Shown piece by piece: positions 26,731-34,693 of a DNA stretch of 64,000 nucleotides; positions within the stretch are counted from its first letter, which is position 1, and each line of letters starts with the position of its first letter. Source of the DNA: a virus; the IMG/VR virus record IMGVR_UViG_3300048033_001554, positions 20,354 through 84,353 of that record; one strand, written 5' to 3'. The notes under the pieces were generated by a model. That model was not told the origin of the DNA. It saw only the letters and a program-made list of their open reading frames with translations, and searched no databases. The translations under genes and the position numbers were made by a program.

Positions 26731-27243
26731 TTATTCTGTTCCTGTGCTACCAAAACCACCATTTCGGTCAGTTTTTTGTACTGGTTTTTCTTTTGTTTCA
26801 GTAATTTTAACTCGAAGAGTTTTTTCAATCAAACATTGAGCAATGCGCTCGCCATGTTCAATTGTTGCCATACTGTCTGAAACATTCTCCAACATCATGA
26901 AAGATTCTTCCACATAGTCTGAGTCAATTATACCAACTCCATTCGCCATTGTCAATCCTTTTTTAAGAGCTTGACCAGAACGAATATACATTTTCATTAC
27001 ATGTTTTTCAGGAATATCAAAGATAAGACCTGTTGGCACAAGTACTCGAATGCCTGGCGGTAATTGAAAGGAATTTGGAATTGCGCCAACACCTTTAACA
27101 ACAATAGACATTTCTTTGTTGAAGGCGTTAAAAGATTTTAAACGTTGTCCATTTTGAATACATGCTTTAATATCAAAACAGGCCGATCCATCTGTAGCAT
27201 ACTCAGGTAGCTCTGCTCTATCATTCACTTTATATACGTTCAT
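26731..27243 (-). CDS. dut: dUTP pyrophosphatase (dUTPase)
   Basis: 170 residues with the five trimeric dUTPase motifs in order: I ATDGSACFDIKA, II YIRSGQALKKGL (RSGQA instead of the usual RSGLA), III NGVGIIDSDYVEE with the catalytic Asp, IV HGERIAQCLIEK and the C-terminal Gly-rich arm V RNGGFGSTG. Hydrolyses dUTP to dUMP, keeping uracil out of phage DNA and feeding dTMP synthesis. A roughly 20-residue insert between motifs I and II (KSFNAFNKEM) is common in phage enzymes. Ends 3 bases before regA begins the next unit upstream. Confidence 0.93.
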   Translation of the reverse strand: MNVYKVNDRAELPEYATDGSACFDIKACIQNGQRLKSFNAFNKEMSIVVKGVGAIPNSFQLPPGIRVLVPTGLIFDIPEKHVMKMYIRSGQALKKGLTMANGVGIIDSDYVEESFMMLENVSDSMATIEHGERIAQCLIEKTLRVKITETKEKPVQKTDRNGGFGSTGTE

Positions 27244-27246
27244 AAT

Positions 27247-27648
27247 TTATTTCTTCCCAATGTTATATTTTGCTTCAAGTGTCCAATTTGATTTTTCTTT
27301 GTGAGAAAGAATCTTAACTTGATTTAACGGAGCAATTGGATCGTTAGAACTTTCAGGATCTACGACCTCAATAAGTTCCCACTCTTCTAGCAGGTTTACA
27401 ATCGTGTTTCTTCTTGCTTCGTCTTCGTCAGTAAATGTATTCTTCTTTCCATCTAAAATAAACAACTCTTTAAAATGAAGAATTGCATAACGACCTTGTT
27501 TATGTAGAATGTGGCATGTTTGATATAGCTTCTTTTCTTTACGAGAAGAAATGCCAATTCGAGTTAAAGTTTCTTTAACTTTTAGAAAACTGTCTGGAGA
27601 AGGAAGTGAGATTTCTATACCGACACCTTTAAAAATGTCTTCTTGCAT
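27247..27648 (-). CDS. regA: Translational repressor RegA
   Basis: 133 residues (T4 RegA: 122). Close match in pattern to T4: FLKVKETLTRIGISSRKEKK, LYQTCHILHKQGRYAILHF, DEDEARRNTIVNLLEEWELI and the ending WTLEAKYNIGKK. RegA binds mRNA start regions and represses early phage genes. Sits directly downstream of gp62, gp44 and gp45, its T4 context. Confidence 0.95.
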   Translation of the reverse strand: MQEDIFKGVGIEISLPSPDSFLKVKETLTRIGISSRKEKKLYQTCHILHKQGRYAILHFKELFILDGKKNTFTDEDEARRNTIVNLLEEWELIEVVDPESSNDPIAPLNQVKILSHKEKSNWTLEAKYNIGKK

Positions 27649-27721
27649 AACAACAGCACCTTATTATTAATTGTTTTTTATGGTTTCACGATGCTCACTT
27701 TGACCATCAATTATATTTATT

Positions 27722-28126
27722 TTATTTTGAAACTCCACCTGTAGTCATCTTATTATGGATTGACTTCAGGTCTTCCTTCGAAAGAGCTTTTAAATAAAGT
27801 TTAGCAACGGTGCGGTTGCATTGATATACATGTTGAATTGCGTCTAGGTCGCCGCTTTTATCAGCCTTAGGCCATTTAGAAAAACGTTTACGTTTACGCA
27901 ATGCTCCACGGTAATATTGAAACTGAGCATCATGGAATAGATGATGTCTCATATTCATTTCGTTTGCATGAAGAACAGTATCTTCAAAGTTTGTGAAACC
28001 TTTATTAACAAGATAAGGTGTGTATTGCTTTTCAATTAAATCGGGAGTTTCATGGCTATGTATGAGGTCTTCCTTTGAGAAAGAAACAGCGTTCATAAAA
28101 TCAAATGGGCTATAGTCCTTCGCCAT
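27722..28126 (-). CDS. 62: Clamp-loader small subunit gp62
   Basis: 134 residues from the ATG at 28126, chosen because GGAGG lies 7 bases upstream; shorter than T4 gp62 (187). Family-type segments: SPFDFMNAVSFSKEDLI, YTPYLVNKGFTNFEDTVLHA, NMRHHLFHDAQFQYYRGALR, FSKWPK. With gp44 it loads the gp45 clamp. It overlaps the upstream small zinc-protein gene by 17 bases. Confidence 0.85.
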   Translation of the reverse strand: MAKDYSPFDFMNAVSFSKEDLIHSHETPDLIEKQYTPYLVNKGFTNFEDTVLHANEMNMRHHLFHDAQFQYYRGALRKRKRFSKWPKADKSGDLDAIQHVYQCNRTVAKLYLKALSKEDLKSIHNKMTTGGVSK

Positions 28127-28316
28127 ACTTAACCTCCTCAATAGCTTTTAGCACATCATTCACATCGTCAGCACATTGTTGGCATGCTTTAAGAGTAAGC
28201 AAACCTTCAGCTGTATTTAATTTTACATTAAAAGCAGTCTTTTTGTCAACTCTTTCTTTGCAATAAAAGCATTCAACAGTACGAGAACCGATGAGCTTTT
28301 TCATCCACTCACTCAT
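28110..28316 (-). CDS. Small CxxC zinc-binding protein
   Basis: 68 residues from the ATG at 28316, which overlaps the stop of the 52-residue membrane protein gene (ATGAGTGA), implying coupling. CFYC at about residue 17 and CQQC near 46 make a four-Cys zinc site. Embedded between gp44 and gp62, so a replication accessory or regulator is plausible, but no function can be assigned. Confidence 0.7.
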   Translation of the reverse strand: MSEWMKKLIGSRTVECFYCKERVDKKTAFNVKLNTAEGLLTLKACQQCADDVNDVLKAIEEVKYGEGL

Positions 28317-28467
28317 TGTTTTTACCAATTGGATTATCGTAGTAATCAGTCAAGCCTTTACGTTGGCGTTCTTTCTTTTCTTCGATTATCACAGACGATT
28401 GCCAAACGGCGATTGCACCTAAAACTAAGATTGGCAATCCAATCAAGTATTGGATAATAGTTTCCAT
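28309..28467 (-). CDS. Small membrane protein between gp44 and the zinc protein
   Basis: 52 residues, too short for routine calling. Its ATG shares bases with the gp44 stop (TAATG) and its stop overlaps the next start, so it fits the coupled operon exactly. One transmembrane helix near the N-terminus (YLIGLPILVLGAIAVW) followed by a charged tail (EEKKERQRKG) ending DYYDNPIGKNNE. Function unknown. Confidence 0.65.
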   Translation of the reverse strand: METIIQYLIGLPILVLGAIAVWQSSVIIEEKKERQRKGLTDYYDNPIGKNNE

Positions 28468-29420
28468 TATTGATACTCCGATTCCATCATAACTTCAGTA
28501 AGGAAAGCTACCATGTTAACTTCAAGGTCAGCCACAAAGTTTGCTTTGTACATATAGTCAGCAAGTGTTACAACAAATCCTGGCATTGATTTAAGCTGAA
28601 CTTTGTCTGTTGCCATGTCATAGATACGACGGAACATTTCGTTCATATCTTGGTCAGAGTTAGATGCAACCCACTTACGCATACCAGTAAAGTTTTTTGT
28701 TTTAAGAAGATTGAACAATTCATCCATAGATTCTTGTTTAAGGTTAACAAAGATACCTTCATCAATTTTACCAGAGCCAGCATATGTTTGAAGCTCGGTT
28801 AGTACTCGACGAAAATCTGGGAAGTGGCGTTCAATTACTTTAGCAACTACAGCTTTGTCATATGCTACAGATTCGTTATCAAGTACGTTACATACTCGTT
28901 TAAAGAATTGCATAGCCATTTTAGGACGTTGTGTTGTTTCAATTGTGAAGTCAACTTCAGACAACCGAGAACGAAGTGGTTCAATAATACGATTTTTAAA
29001 ATTACAAGTAAAGATAAAACCACAGTTAGAGGAATATTCTTCAATAAAGTTACGAAGAGCTGGTTGAACAGACGCAGCGTTTAGATAATCAGCTTCATCA
29101 AAGATAACATACTTACGACCACCGGATAGAGACATAGAGGAAGCGTATGTAGAGATTTCATATCGAAGTGTATCGATATTAACATTAAGTGAACCATTCT
29201 TAACGATATAATCGCAACCTAGCTCTTCGAGCATAGCTTTTGCGATTGTAGTTTTACCTACGCCAGGTCCACCAGTAAGAAGGAGGTTAGGAATACTTTC
29301 ATCTTCAACAAACTTTTTGAAAGCAGCCTTTGTTTTTTCAGGAAGGATTGTATCATCAATCTTTTGTGGGCGATACTTTTCGACCCAGAGTACTTCATTT
29401 GCTTTTGCATCAATAGACAT
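28467..29420 (-). CDS. 44: Clamp-loader large subunit gp44 (AAA+ ATPase)
   Basis: 317 residues (T4 gp44: 319). LWVEKYRPQKIDDTILPE is the RFC-type opening; Walker A GGPGVGKTT, Walker B VIFDEADYL, and the SRC-type arginine-finger region (PLRSRLSEVDF) follow. DFRRVLTELQTYA matches sensor 2. ATP-driven loader of the gp45 clamp at primer ends. Stop overlaps the start of the small membrane protein. Confidence 0.95.
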   Translation of the reverse strand: MSIDAKANEVLWVEKYRPQKIDDTILPEKTKAAFKKFVEDESIPNLLLTGGPGVGKTTIAKAMLEELGCDYIVKNGSLNVNIDTLRYEISTYASSMSLSGGRKYVIFDEADYLNAASVQPALRNFIEEYSSNCGFIFTCNFKNRIIEPLRSRLSEVDFTIETTQRPKMAMQFFKRVCNVLDNESVAYDKAVVAKVIERHFPDFRRVLTELQTYAGSGKIDEGIFVNLKQESMDELFNLLKTKNFTGMRKWVASNSDQDMNEMFRRIYDMATDKVQLKSMPGFVVTLADYMYKANFVADLEVNMVAFLTEVMMESEYQ

Positions 29421-29508
29421 GTCATCACCATCATAATATAAAAATAAGATGCAGGTTTGTTTAGCAACGAGAGCCTGCTTCGTTCGGTCCCTAGGTAGCG
29501 CCTAGTTA

Positions 29509-29772
29509 TTAGTTTGCTACTTTATCAGCAAGTGGTGCTTCGTCAGGTACAGCAGCTGGTGCTTCTGCTGGCATTTGACCTTCAGGTACTTCACCCTGTG
29601 GCGCATTTTGACGAAGGAACAATTCAAGCTTATTACGCAGCATACCTACGCCTGCCATTTCATTGCCTTCAAATCCACCGCGACGTGATACCACGTCTAC
29701 CATTTGTACTACAGTAGCAATATCTTGTAGAGAAAGCTGTACTGGTTCTTGCTGTTGTGCTTGTTCACTCAT
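29509..29772 (-). CDS. Small protein between gp45 and gp44
   Basis: 87 residues from the ATG at 29772 (AAGGA 9 bases upstream); another ATG two codons earlier is too close to that site. Helical middle (LSLQDIATVVQMVDVVSRRG, MLRNKLELFLRQ) and an Ala/Pro/Glu-rich disordered tail (AEAPAAVPDEAP). Marine T4-likes often carry a comparable small gene here. Function unknown. Confidence 0.7.
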   Translation of the reverse strand: MSEQAQQQEPVQLSLQDIATVVQMVDVVSRRGGFEGNEMAGVGMLRNKLELFLRQNAPQGEVPEGQMPAEAPAAVPDEAPLADKVAN

Positions 29773-29778
29773 TTTCAT

Positions 29779-30447
29779 TTATCCTTTTTTATAAGTCGAC
29801 TTAGTATCGATAGCAATAAAGTATTTCACATTGCCATCACTGCTTTTAAACTCAGAGATACCCTTCGCGCAAAGAGTAACATTATAGTCCTGAGGTAAAA
29901 GTTTAAGATTATCAGTTTTTACAATAATCTTAAATTCATCAGATGTAGTGCCAATTTCAACACCATAATCATCTGAGTTGCTGTTATTGCTATCAATGGC
30001 TTTAAGGAAGATTTTACCATCTTCACCAACGAAAGCAATCTCACCAAATTGGAGAACGCCGGCTGCTTTGATAACAGACTGCATATCATCCCATGAAACA
30101 TCAACTTCAACATCAGTTGTTGGTAGCTGAATTTCTTTCTTTGGAGCTGCATGGATCATAGAAACATCAGCATAAACATACTTTGTACGCTGTTTACCAT
30201 CTCTAATCATAAAGTATTTATCTTCAAATTCTACATCTGGATCCTTATAAAGGCTAAGGATTGACAAGAAACGAGATAGATCGTAAACACAAGCCTGGGC
30301 TGGAATTTGATCGGGAATTGTTGCTGACGCAACCAATGTTTTTTCTGGTGTTACAGTTTTAAGAACATTACCTTCCTCCATAAGAATGGATTTGTTAATG
30401 GTTGAAAAACTTTTAAGAATCGTAAGAGTACGTTCACTAAATTTCAT
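29779..30447 (-). CDS. 45: Sliding clamp gp45
   Basis: 222 residues (T4 gp45: 228). Opens MKFSERTLTILKSFSTINKS as in T4; continues with GNVLKTVTPEKTLVASATIP and the DLSRFLSILSLYKDPDVEF loop region. Trimeric processivity clamp, also the mobile enhancer of late transcription in T4, which fits the TATAAATA promoters here. A sigma70-like promoter lies upstream at 30485-30513. Confidence 0.95.
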   Translation of the reverse strand: MKFSERTLTILKSFSTINKSILMEEGNVLKTVTPEKTLVASATIPDQIPAQACVYDLSRFLSILSLYKDPDVEFEDKYFMIRDGKQRTKYVYADVSMIHAAPKKEIQLPTTDVEVDVSWDDMQSVIKAAGVLQFGEIAFVGEDGKIFLKAIDSNNSNSDDYGVEIGTTSDEFKIIVKTDNLKLLPQDYNVTLCAKGISEFKSSDGNVKYFIAIDTKSTYKKG

Positions 30448-30484
30448 TATGTAGAGCTCCTTGTTTCACGTTTGGTATTGATTA

Positions 30485-30513
30485 ATAATATAACAGTATT
30501 CATTGAATGTCAA
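30485..30513 (-). promoter_or_regulatory. Sigma70-type promoter for gp45
   Basis: TTGACA (30508-30513) and TATTAT (30485-30490) with 17 bases between, reading leftward into gp45. It has the GTTGACATTC form shared by several promoters in this genome. Confidence 0.75.
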
Positions 30514-31368
30514 CTACTTTTTGTAGGTTTTTTTGCGGCTAGCTTGGTTTGCCGTTGCAGACATTCCAAGCTGTCCCATGTCGGCCAAAGATCCTTTGAA
30601 GATATAAGAACCAATATGATGTAGATTCATCCACGGGCACATCCATACTTGCATCCCAGCTTTACGAGCCCACTTACAAAAGAAATAATCTTCAGACAAG
30701 TAACGCTTTGTTTCTGGATCAATGACGCAGTCAAAGAAAGCCGTAATTTCTCTACTACCATCAAAGTTATCAGTACGAACATGATCTGGCTTATAGCTTA
30801 ATTCAGGATAAGCTTCTTTGAATTTTTCAAGAGTAGCTCGTGGAATAAGCATAAATCCTGTACCTGCTTCAGCTACTTCAAGCGGCTCAGCCACATTAAA
30901 AGATGCTTGCTTTTTAACAGGATTAAATACGTAATCGGCTGTATATTTTTCAAGATCAAAAGGATTATCTTTTCCTTTACCTTGCTGAGCAGCTTGAGAA
31001 ACTTTTTCCCATGCAATTGTTTTCTTAGGATATGGTCCTGTTACGATGTTATACTTATCAGGATCTTGGAGGTTAACTGCCATCAATCCTAAAATATCTC
31101 TTGGATTAAAACCAATGTCTGCATCAATAAACAATAGATGAGTACAATCAGAACGAAGGAATTCATCTACAATATAGTTACGTGCTCGTTGGATCAAGCT
31201 TTCATTAAACAAAAAGTAAAACTGTACTTGAATGCCATTAGCACCAGCCATTAAGGCCAAATCAGTGCAAGCTTTTGTATATGTACCGGCCGCTTGTGCG
31301 CCATACATTGGCGTACCAATAAAGATTTTATGCTTTCTTAGCTCATCGATACTTAATTCGATTTTCAT
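30514..31368 (-). CDS. GT-A type glycosyltransferase
   Basis: 284 residues. FIGTPMYGAQAAGTYTKAC begins the nucleotide-sugar fold, ARNYIVDEFLRSDCTHLLFI leads to the metal-binding DAD (FIDADIGF), and the acceptor end has EAGTGFMLIPRATLEKF and SEDYFFCKWARKAG. The last is the E-D-Y-F-F motif of GT2-like enzymes common in marine phages. Could glycosylate DNA bases or virion or host surface glycans. It lies in the block with an Agt-like enzyme and dCMP hydroxymethylase, which makes DNA modification possible. The ATGA overlap couples it to dexA. Confidence 0.75.
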   Translation of the reverse strand: MKIELSIDELRKHKIFIGTPMYGAQAAGTYTKACTDLALMAGANGIQVQFYFLFNESLIQRARNYIVDEFLRSDCTHLLFIDADIGFNPRDILGLMAVNLQDPDKYNIVTGPYPKKTIAWEKVSQAAQQGKGKDNPFDLEKYTADYVFNPVKKQASFNVAEPLEVAEAGTGFMLIPRATLEKFKEAYPELSYKPDHVRTDNFDGSREITAFFDCVIDPETKRYLSEDYFFCKWARKAGMQVWMCPWMNLHHIGSYIFKGSLADMGQLGMSATANQASRKKTYKK

Positions 31369-32009
31369 ATTTCTACTTGCTCCAAATCTGCTTCTGCTCT
31401 TACAATGGCCTGCAGCCGCAGAATATCTGCTGCAACATCATGTTTAGCGTCGTGTGCGTTAAAATTATAATTCCATTTTTCAATGTCTGATACAGGAATG
31501 AATCCGTTGTTGCCGCCAGGAACATTAAAATCAAATTTAGCATCAATAAATGTTCGTGTATCTCTTACCAAGTAATACTTTAAGAAAGAACTAAGTAGAT
31601 CAGCCTTATTAGCATTATGTGCAAGACGATCTAATACTACCGGATCAAACGAATTTGATCTTGACCACCAGTAATCAATCTTACCAGCAGCACGTAGATA
31701 GTTAATTAAACCTTCAATAAATTGCGGTGCTTTCATATCATCACTTGAAGGCTTTAAGTTTCTTCTAAGTTCAGCTGGTTTATCCAACCACCATTGCAAA
31801 TCACTTTGGCTATACTTACATCCATGGTTTTCCATTTGATCTTTAATATCAAACTTAGCATGCTCCATACCAAGAACTAACTCTTTAAAAGAGTATGGGT
31901 TATCACAAAACCTATCCCACTCAAAAGTCGTGTATGCGACATCAATAGCTGGAATTTCACGAGAGCATCCGCCAATAGTTTCAAAATCAAGAATAAAATG
32001 TGTGCTCAT
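31365..32009 (-). CDS. dexA: Exonuclease A, DexA-like (DEDD 3'-5')
   Basis: 214 residues (T4 DexA: 227). DEDD catalytic set: DFET at residues 8-11, SNSFDPVVLDRL for the second Asp, and HDAKHDVAADILRL for the His-Asp. The DLQWWLDKP and LRRNLKPS segments match DexA. Degrades DNA from 3' ends, in T4 dispensable and thought to aid host DNA breakdown. A perfect consensus promoter lies just upstream (32063-32091) inside the methylase gene. Confidence 0.85.
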   Translation of the reverse strand: MSTHFILDFETIGGCSREIPAIDVAYTTFEWDRFCDNPYSFKELVLGMEHAKFDIKDQMENHGCKYSQSDLQWWLDKPAELRRNLKPSSDDMKAPQFIEGLINYLRAAGKIDYWWSRSNSFDPVVLDRLAHNANKADLLSSFLKYYLVRDTRTFIDAKFDFNVPGGNNGFIPVSDIEKWNYNFNAHDAKHDVAADILRLQAIVRAEADLEQVEI

Positions 32010-33211
32010 AAAAATGCCTCTAATGTATTACCGCGTTCAATATAATCTGCCTTCTGTCTATGATTATACTGCAAAATGTAGTCTGTGTCAACCATTACTA
32101 ACTCATTATTCAAATATTTTTTAACTTCAGTTGCCATGTCAGTAGCAGTTTGAACTGGTACGTTTTGACAAATATGGTTAGCAACCTTAGGACCAGCATT
32201 TACGAGTTCAAAATCTTCGGGCAAACCCATGATTGTCATAGCTTCTCGATAGTTAATAAAGCGATCTTCATCTGGATGGGCAAGCATAAGAGGATAGTGG
32301 CCAACAAAAGCACCAATGCGATCCTTAGGAATGGTTACACCACGGCGCATAATACTTTTACCTGATTCGAGTTTTGCATGTTTGTATTTGCATTTCTCTA
32401 CTTCACGATCAAAACCATTTTCAGCCATCCAATCAGCAACTTGCAAATAGCTATATCCTTGTTGTTCAATGTAACTGTAAACACAAGCGCCACGAGCTGA
32501 TGTTGGTTCAATCAAAGCAGCATGTTCTTTATGAGTACGACCACCGTGAATATGTTCTAAGATGAAACGGTAATAAGGATTGTCTGTTGGTTTCTTTTTA
32601 TGGTTAATTACTTCAGTTTGGAAGTTAGATGTAACACCTCGGATTACCTCTTCGATGGGCGTATGAGGCTTGTTATAGTAGTTTAAGAGAGGAGTTTTAG
32701 TACCTTTCCAGAAAAAGTAGAATGATCTCTCGCGTACCTGTGGTGCACCGTGCAATAGAGATTTAGTTCTATATACAGACATTGTATATCCATTTTCTCT
32801 ACCAATTTCTTTTAACTGGGTACGAACTTTAGCTCCAATTTTACCAGCAAACCCCGGTGCATTCTCTCCCCAAAACACTTTTGGTTTATACTCGCCAAGG
32901 ATATATTTAGCGGTTTCTACCATCCACTTGTTGTTTTCATTGTCATCACCATATCCCATAGACATAGTTGATAGACCGGCACATGGGCAAACTGAAGATA
33001 CAACATCAGCTCTTTCATTGGTTGGTGGAGCCATTCCTTTATCTAAAACATAGTAGGGAATTTCGTTATTATAGTAATTTAGGATGTGACTATCATTAGA
33101 AGCAAAAGCCTCATATGACATAAAATGCAATGGCTTAGTGCCAAAAGCATTTTGTGATCCAATTGTTTCACCGCCAATTAGTGGTACAATGGCTGCATGT
33201 GTTATGCTCAT
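32006..33211 (-). CDS. C5-cytosine DNA methyltransferase (Dcm family)
   Basis: 401 residues. Motif IV VCPCAGLS carries the catalytic Cys of PC..(L)S; motif VI is WGENAPGF; motif VIII is QVRERSFYF; the region near the end (NHICQNVPVQTATDMA) matches motif X (GN.VP...). Motif I is atypical (VPLIGGETIGSQNAF rather than F.G.GG), as in the phage Dcm-like proteins I remember. Transfers a methyl group from SAM to C5 of cytosine. Puzzling beside gp42, which would already occupy C5 with hydroxymethyl; it might act before modification, on host DNA, or have a changed role. ATGA overlaps on both sides. Confidence 0.85.
   Translation of the reverse strand: MSITHAAIVPLIGGETIGSQNAFGTKPLHFMSYEAFASNDSHILNYYNNEIPYYVLDKGMAPPTNERADVVSSVCPCAGLSTMSMGYGDDNENNKWMVETAKYILGEYKPKVFWGENAPGFAGKIGAKVRTQLKEIGRENGYTMSVYRTKSLLHGAPQVRERSFYFFWKGTKTPLLNYYNKPHTPIEEVIRGVTSNFQTEVINHKKKPTDNPYYRFILEHIHGGRTHKEHAALIEPTSARGACVYSYIEQQGYSYLQVADWMAENGFDREVEKCKYKHAKLESGKSIMRRGVTIPKDRIGAFVGHYPLMLAHPDEDRFINYREAMTIMGLPEDFELVNAGPKVANHICQNVPVQTATDMATEVKKYLNNELVMVDTDYILQYNHRQKADYIERGNTLEAFL
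32063..32091 (-). promoter_or_regulatory. Consensus sigma70 promoter inside the methylase gene, for dexA
   Basis: TTGACA (32086-32091), 17 bases, TATAAT (32063-32068), reading leftward to the dexA start at 32009; it lies in the last 86 bases of the methylase gene. Confidence 0.7.
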
Positions 33212-33675
33212 AATTTACCTTTCAAGCTCGCGTCAGCAACACGCTTTCTCAAATCAGTTGATGAGAAAGAATGTTTTCGTTTATTGTAATGGATCGGACA
33301 AAGACCTTTTGCGGTGTGCTCAGTATCACGGTATTCTTCACCAACAATACGGACATGAGGCTGAATAGTTAGCACCATATCAACAATTTCTTGTTCTGTT
33401 GTAAAAGGAATTACCTCGTCAACAAATCGACAAGCCGATAGTTGAACATATCTTTCAAAGGGAGTTTGAACGGGTTTTTGTTTGCTGTCTGGACGGTCTA
33501 CTGTTGGATCTACTAGCAGACCGCAAATGAGGTAGTCACAAAGGCTTTTAGCTTCTTGTAACATTACAATATGACCTGCATGTAGCAAATCAAAAGTAGA
33601 ACAAGTAAAACCAATTTTAACTTCATCAGCTGGTTTACCCAAACGCTGAGCAATCTCAGAGATATTCGTAAACAT
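33208..33675 (-). CDS. Cytidylyltransferase (TagD/CCT-like, HxGH family)
   Basis: 155 residues. IGFTCSTFDLLHAGHIVML holds the nucleotide-binding HAGH (residues 32-35) and the second signature is SSTDLRKR near the C-terminus. TagD-type enzymes make CDP-glycerol; relatives make CDP-choline or CDP-ethanolamine. It overlaps by 20 bases a gene encoding a HAD phosphatase and a choline/aminoglycoside-type kinase, so the pair may build a CDP-activated group. Substrate cannot be read from sequence. Confidence 0.8.
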   Translation of the reverse strand: MFTNISEIAQRLGKPADEVKIGFTCSTFDLLHAGHIVMLQEAKSLCDYLICGLLVDPTVDRPDSKQKPVQTPFERYVQLSACRFVDEVIPFTTEQEIVDMVLTIQPHVRIVGEEYRDTEHTAKGLCPIHYNKRKHSFSSTDLRKRVADASLKGKL

Positions 33676-34693
33676 TATTCATACACTCCATAATAAAATC
33701 TTTATTAGGGTGGTATTTGTACACCCTAGTAATTTCAGCACCAACCAACGCTGACAGCATACCTTTATTTATATCATTTGCTAGCGCCATATATTTAAAA
33801 GACTTAACAACTTTATCCATATCATATTTGTTAATCAATAGACTTGCAATAAATTTAGCAGCATCCAACTCAGTGCAACCAAACACACCACAAATAGGAT
33901 CAATCAGCGTAACGTTGCAATCTTTAAAGAGCATATTTTTAATGCCAAAATCACCGTGAGAAAATGTTCTTTTTAAATCAAACTTATAAAGCTTAAAGGC
34001 ATTATCACGGAAAATCTCATGGCCACCGTGATTATATGCGTTCTCAGCATGCTGTTCAATTCGATGAATATAAGATACGTAGCTTAATTCGTCTTTTACT
34101 TTAAGTGATTTAAGCTTATCCAATTGAGTTTGAATAATGCCAAGCGCCATGTGAATATTATTTTCAAAGTAGTTTTCATCGTTATCAATATAATCCATTG
34201 TAATCGTTTCGCCAACAACACGGTGTACTACTGGAACTTTAACGTTAACAATTTCAGCCTGTTCAAACCATTCACGAGTAGCATGAGCTGCTGAATCTTG
34301 CTTATGGACTACTTTACCATCTGTATAAATTTCAGTACCTGACAAACCACCTTCAAGCTCGCGAATATCTACCTCAAGGAAGTCCTCAGGCATAATACCT
34401 TTATCGTCGATGTAATAAGCTGCCAAAGGTTTATCAAACGAAAGCATATTATATTTTACATTATACTTTTTAAGCCAAGCTACAATGCTTGACTCATATT
34501 TTTCTCGAGCTTCTTCACGAGTATTACATGAAATAGAACCACGAGCTGTGAAGATATCAATCTGCCAACCTTGATCGTATAAGTGATTAAGTTTATTAAT
34601 CAAAACTTCATTTGGTTGAGCAGAATCGAACTTACGACCTTGATGGAACGCTAGTGTGTCGTCAAAGTCAACAACGATTCGTTTATGATACAT
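33656..34693 (-). CDS. HAD phosphatase - small-molecule kinase fusion
   Basis: 345 residues. Residues 1-110 are a HAD phosphatase: RIVVDFDDTLAF (Asp9 nucleophile, Asp11), IFTARG (motif II Thr), KPLAAYYIDDKGI (motif IV). Residues 120-345 have the aminoglycoside/choline kinase catalytic loop: HGDFGIKN (His246, Asp248, Asn253) and the metal-binding LIDP (Asp265). Opposed activities in one chain, next to a cytidylyltransferase, suggest salvage or synthesis of a phospho-alcohol (choline, ethanolamine, glycerol or a sugar) for surface glycans or DNA. One-base overlap with the Agt-like gene. Confidence 0.75.
   Translation of the reverse strand: MYHKRIVVDFDDTLAFHQGRKFDSAQPNEVLINKLNHLYDQGWQIDIFTARGSISCNTREEAREKYESSIVAWLKKYNVKYNMLSFDKPLAAYYIDDKGIMPEDFLEVDIRELEGGLSGTEIYTDGKVVHKQDSAAHATREWFEQAEIVNVKVPVVHRVVGETITMDYIDNDENYFENNIHMALGIIQTQLDKLKSLKVKDELSYVSYIHRIEQHAENAYNHGGHEIFRDNAFKLYKFDLKRTFSHGDFGIKNMLFKDCNVTLIDPICGVFGCTELDAAKFIASLLINKYDMDKVVKSFKYMALANDINKGMLSALVGAEITRVYKYHPNKDFIMECMNNVYEYL

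Noticed and set aside
33766-33773. Minus-strand TATAAATA inside the HAD-kinase gene
   Set aside because: It is 90 bases into coding sequence and in a coupled operon; chance is likely in AT-rich DNA, though a weak internal late promoter for the cytidylyltransferase gene cannot be excluded.
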